This document shows positions 5,661 to 7,065 of a stretch of 7,065 nt of DNA, piece by piece (position 1 is the first letter of the stretch; each line of letters opens with the position of its first letter). This DNA is from Bacillaceae bacterium (GTDB lineage: Bacteria; Bacillota; Bacilli; Bacillales_A; Planococcaceae). The notes below the pieces were generated by a model. It ran no database searches. It was not told the origin of the DNA and saw only the letters and a list, made by a program, of their open reading frames with translations. Both the position numbers and the translations under genes were made by a program. The stretch lies in the NCBI GenBank assembly GCA_030149685.1, contig JASLGI010000242.1, positions 1 through 7,065 on the forward strand, written 5' to 3'.

Positions 5661-7065
5661 TCAAGTTAATAGCGCATTGTTTATTTCATCTAACAAATCA
5701 TTATATTTTAAACGATCCATCCCTCGCCATGTAAATGGCTCTGCATCTGGGTTTGTCACTTTCGCAAGTTCTGCATTTACTTTGTCGAGTAATGGTCGGA
5801 TTTGTTCGGCTTTATCATAAAGGTTATCATCTATAGCATTGTTATACGCTGCGTCGATATCTTTTTGACTCTTTAAAAGCTCAGTATAATCTTTCTTCGT
5901 CATTCGGTCGACTTCATTGATAATTTCACGTAGCTTCTCATTTTGTTCGATTAACTCCTCTAACTTCACTTTATCCTTTTCGTCGCCGTCTGCTCGTGCT
6001 TTAAGTTTCTCTGCCTCACCTTTAGCTTTCTCCACTCTTTGCTCATCTTGCTCTTTATCTCCCCACGCGAAGTCGTCTTTTAAAATGACATCTTTGATAT
6101 GAGTAATGTAACTATCCAGTAACTTTTTTTCTTCGTTCCAACGCTCATTGACAGCATCTTTATACTTTTCTAACCATTCATCAATAATCGTTACTTGCCC
6201 CTTTACTTCTGCTTCAGAAGCTCGTTCTGGTAAACCTTTTTTCGCAATCACTGCTCGAGCCTCTTTTAAAACAGGTTCTAATTCGAGAGCAGCTGGGTCA
6301 TATTCATCATATAAACCACGGATGATCTGAAGTGAATTGATTTTTCTTTCTAAAATATCAAACTGAGAATCTGTCGCTAAATAAACCAATTGTTGAATCA
6401 CTGTATCGATTCGATTCGTCGCTTCGACAATATCTTTCTCTAACTGCTCAGTTTTTTGAATTTCCGCAGCTGCATGTTGAGCCGCTCGTTGTAATTCATC
6501 AAGTTGGACTGGAGATAACACATCTTTTTTATCACTTAAAATTTTGTTTGTTTTTCTCATTTTACTTCTCAATTCATCAAGTTGCGCATCGGTCGCCAAT
6601 GGTTCAATGCGATTTATCGCATCTTCTAAATCTTCAATCGCATCGCGAACGACGGATTCAATCGTTTCGTGGTCATTGTAGACACGTTCACCCTCTTCAA
6701 TCGCTTTCGTTAAGCGATCTTTACTCGCTTGAGAAATTTGCTCCTTTTGCTTTGCTTTCGCTTCGTTAATTTTTGACCATAAATCCCTTTTCGCTACATC
6801 TGCTGCTTCTTTTTCAGCGACACTTTCGTTGAATTCTTGCATCGCTTTTTCAAGTCCTTGAGCTGCATCATTAATTGTTGCTTGATTTGCATCACTTTTC
6901 GCAAGTACTTGCTCAGCGTACTTGATCGCCTGTTCTAACCGATCTTTATTCACTTTCGGGTTTTTATTAATTGCTTCTTTCGCTTTTGCGATTGCCTCTT
7001 TCAATTTCTTCTTACTCACTGCAAGTTTCGTTTTTTCTTCCCATTCTTTCAACTCGTCGAGCATA
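5661..7065 (-). CDS. C-terminal part of a FIVAR-like helical repeat protein (5' end outside window)
   Basis: The frame enters from the right edge and ends at TGA 5663-5661, giving 467 residues from the first Met seen (7064). That Met sits mid-helix at the edge with no upstream sequence, so it is probably internal. The sequence is almost wholly alpha-helical, Lys/Glu-rich and cysteine-free. Four tandem units of about 65-74 residues occur near 20-83, 94-158, 159-230 and 231-303. The first has the FIVAR pattern (LEQAIKYAEQVLAKSDANQA, then a second helix ending LEKAM); the third and fourth open with LATD(A/S)Q(L/F)D. Residues 305-440 are charged coiled-coil-like helices, and the end (FTWRGMDRLKYNDLLDEINN) is unlike the repeats. 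FIVAR arrays are known from large secreted Gram-positive proteins such as staphylococcal Ebh/Embp. No LPXTG or hydrophobic tail is present, so any anchor must be N-terminal. Binding partner unknown. Confidence 0.85.
   Translation of the reverse strand, partial: MLDELKEWEEKTKLAVSKKKLKEAIAKAKEAINKNPKVNKDRLEQAIKYAEQVLAKSDANQATINDAAQGLEKAMQEFNESVAEKEAADVAKRDLWSKINEAKAKQKEQISQASKDRLTKAIEEGERVYNDHETIESVVRDAIEDLEDAINRIEPLATDAQLDELRSKMRKTNKILSDKKDVLSPVQLDELQRAAQHAAAEIQKTEQLEKDIVEATNRIDTVIQQLVYLATDSQFDILERKINSLQIIRGLYDEYDPAALELEPVLKEARAVIAKKGLPERASEAEVKGQVTIIDEWLEKYKDAVNERWNEEKKLLDSYITHIKDVILKDDFAWGDKEQDEQRVEKAKGEAEKLKARADGDEKDKVKLEELIEQNEKLREIINEVDRMTKKDYTELLKSQKDIDAAYNNAIDDNLYDKAEQIRPLLDKVNAELAKVTNPDAEPFTWRGMDRLKYNDLLDEINNALLT

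Noticed and set aside
7062..7064. ATG taken as the true start of the FIVAR-repeat gene
   Set aside because: It lies one base from the window edge with no visible ribosome binding site or signal peptide, and the sequence that follows is mid-repeat helix, so the gene almost certainly continues to the right.

Overview
The window looks like the chromosome of a low-GC Gram-positive bacterium, most likely a member of the Bacillales. The reasons are AT-rich intergenic DNA, strong AGGAGG-type ribosome binding sites, intrinsic terminators with long T-tracts, Gram-positive signal peptides and a lipobox. Genus cannot be fixed from the sequence alone. There is no sign of phage, transposase, CRISPR, tRNA or rRNA.

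Layout, left to right. (1) Positions 2-2428, minus strand: a large secreted surface protein whose C-terminus runs off the left edge. At least 809 codons are open. It has a signal peptide, a very acidic stalk, three beta-sandwich-like modules and a Ser/Glu/Gly-rich tail ending in four 78-bp (26-residue) tandem repeats. (2) Positions 2429-2944: a 516-bp divergent intergenic region carrying a promoter on each side and several short repeats and dyads. (3) Positions 2945-4876, plus strand: a secreted subtilisin-family (S8) serine protease of 643 residues, GTG start, complete catalytic triad and an Ig-like C-terminal tail. (4) Positions 4877-5145: a 101-bp imperfect inverted repeat that includes a terminator, then the leader of the next gene, in which a perfect 8-bp hairpin lies between the Shine-Dalgarno sequence and the start codon. 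(5) Positions 5146-5520, plus strand: a 124-residue lipoprotein of unknown function. (6) Positions 5521-5660: two terminator hairpins between convergent genes. (7) Positions 5661-7065, minus strand: the C-terminal part of a long helical protein with FIVAR-like tandem repeats, entering from the right edge.

Three of the four products have visible export signals, and the fourth belongs to a repeat class typical of secreted proteins, so this is a cell-envelope locus: an adhesin- or stalk-like surface protein, a secreted protease, a lipoprotein and a helical repeat protein. A functional link between protease and surface proteins (processing or shedding) is only an inference from proximity. The most unusual item is the hairpin-split ribosome binding site of the lipoprotein gene.
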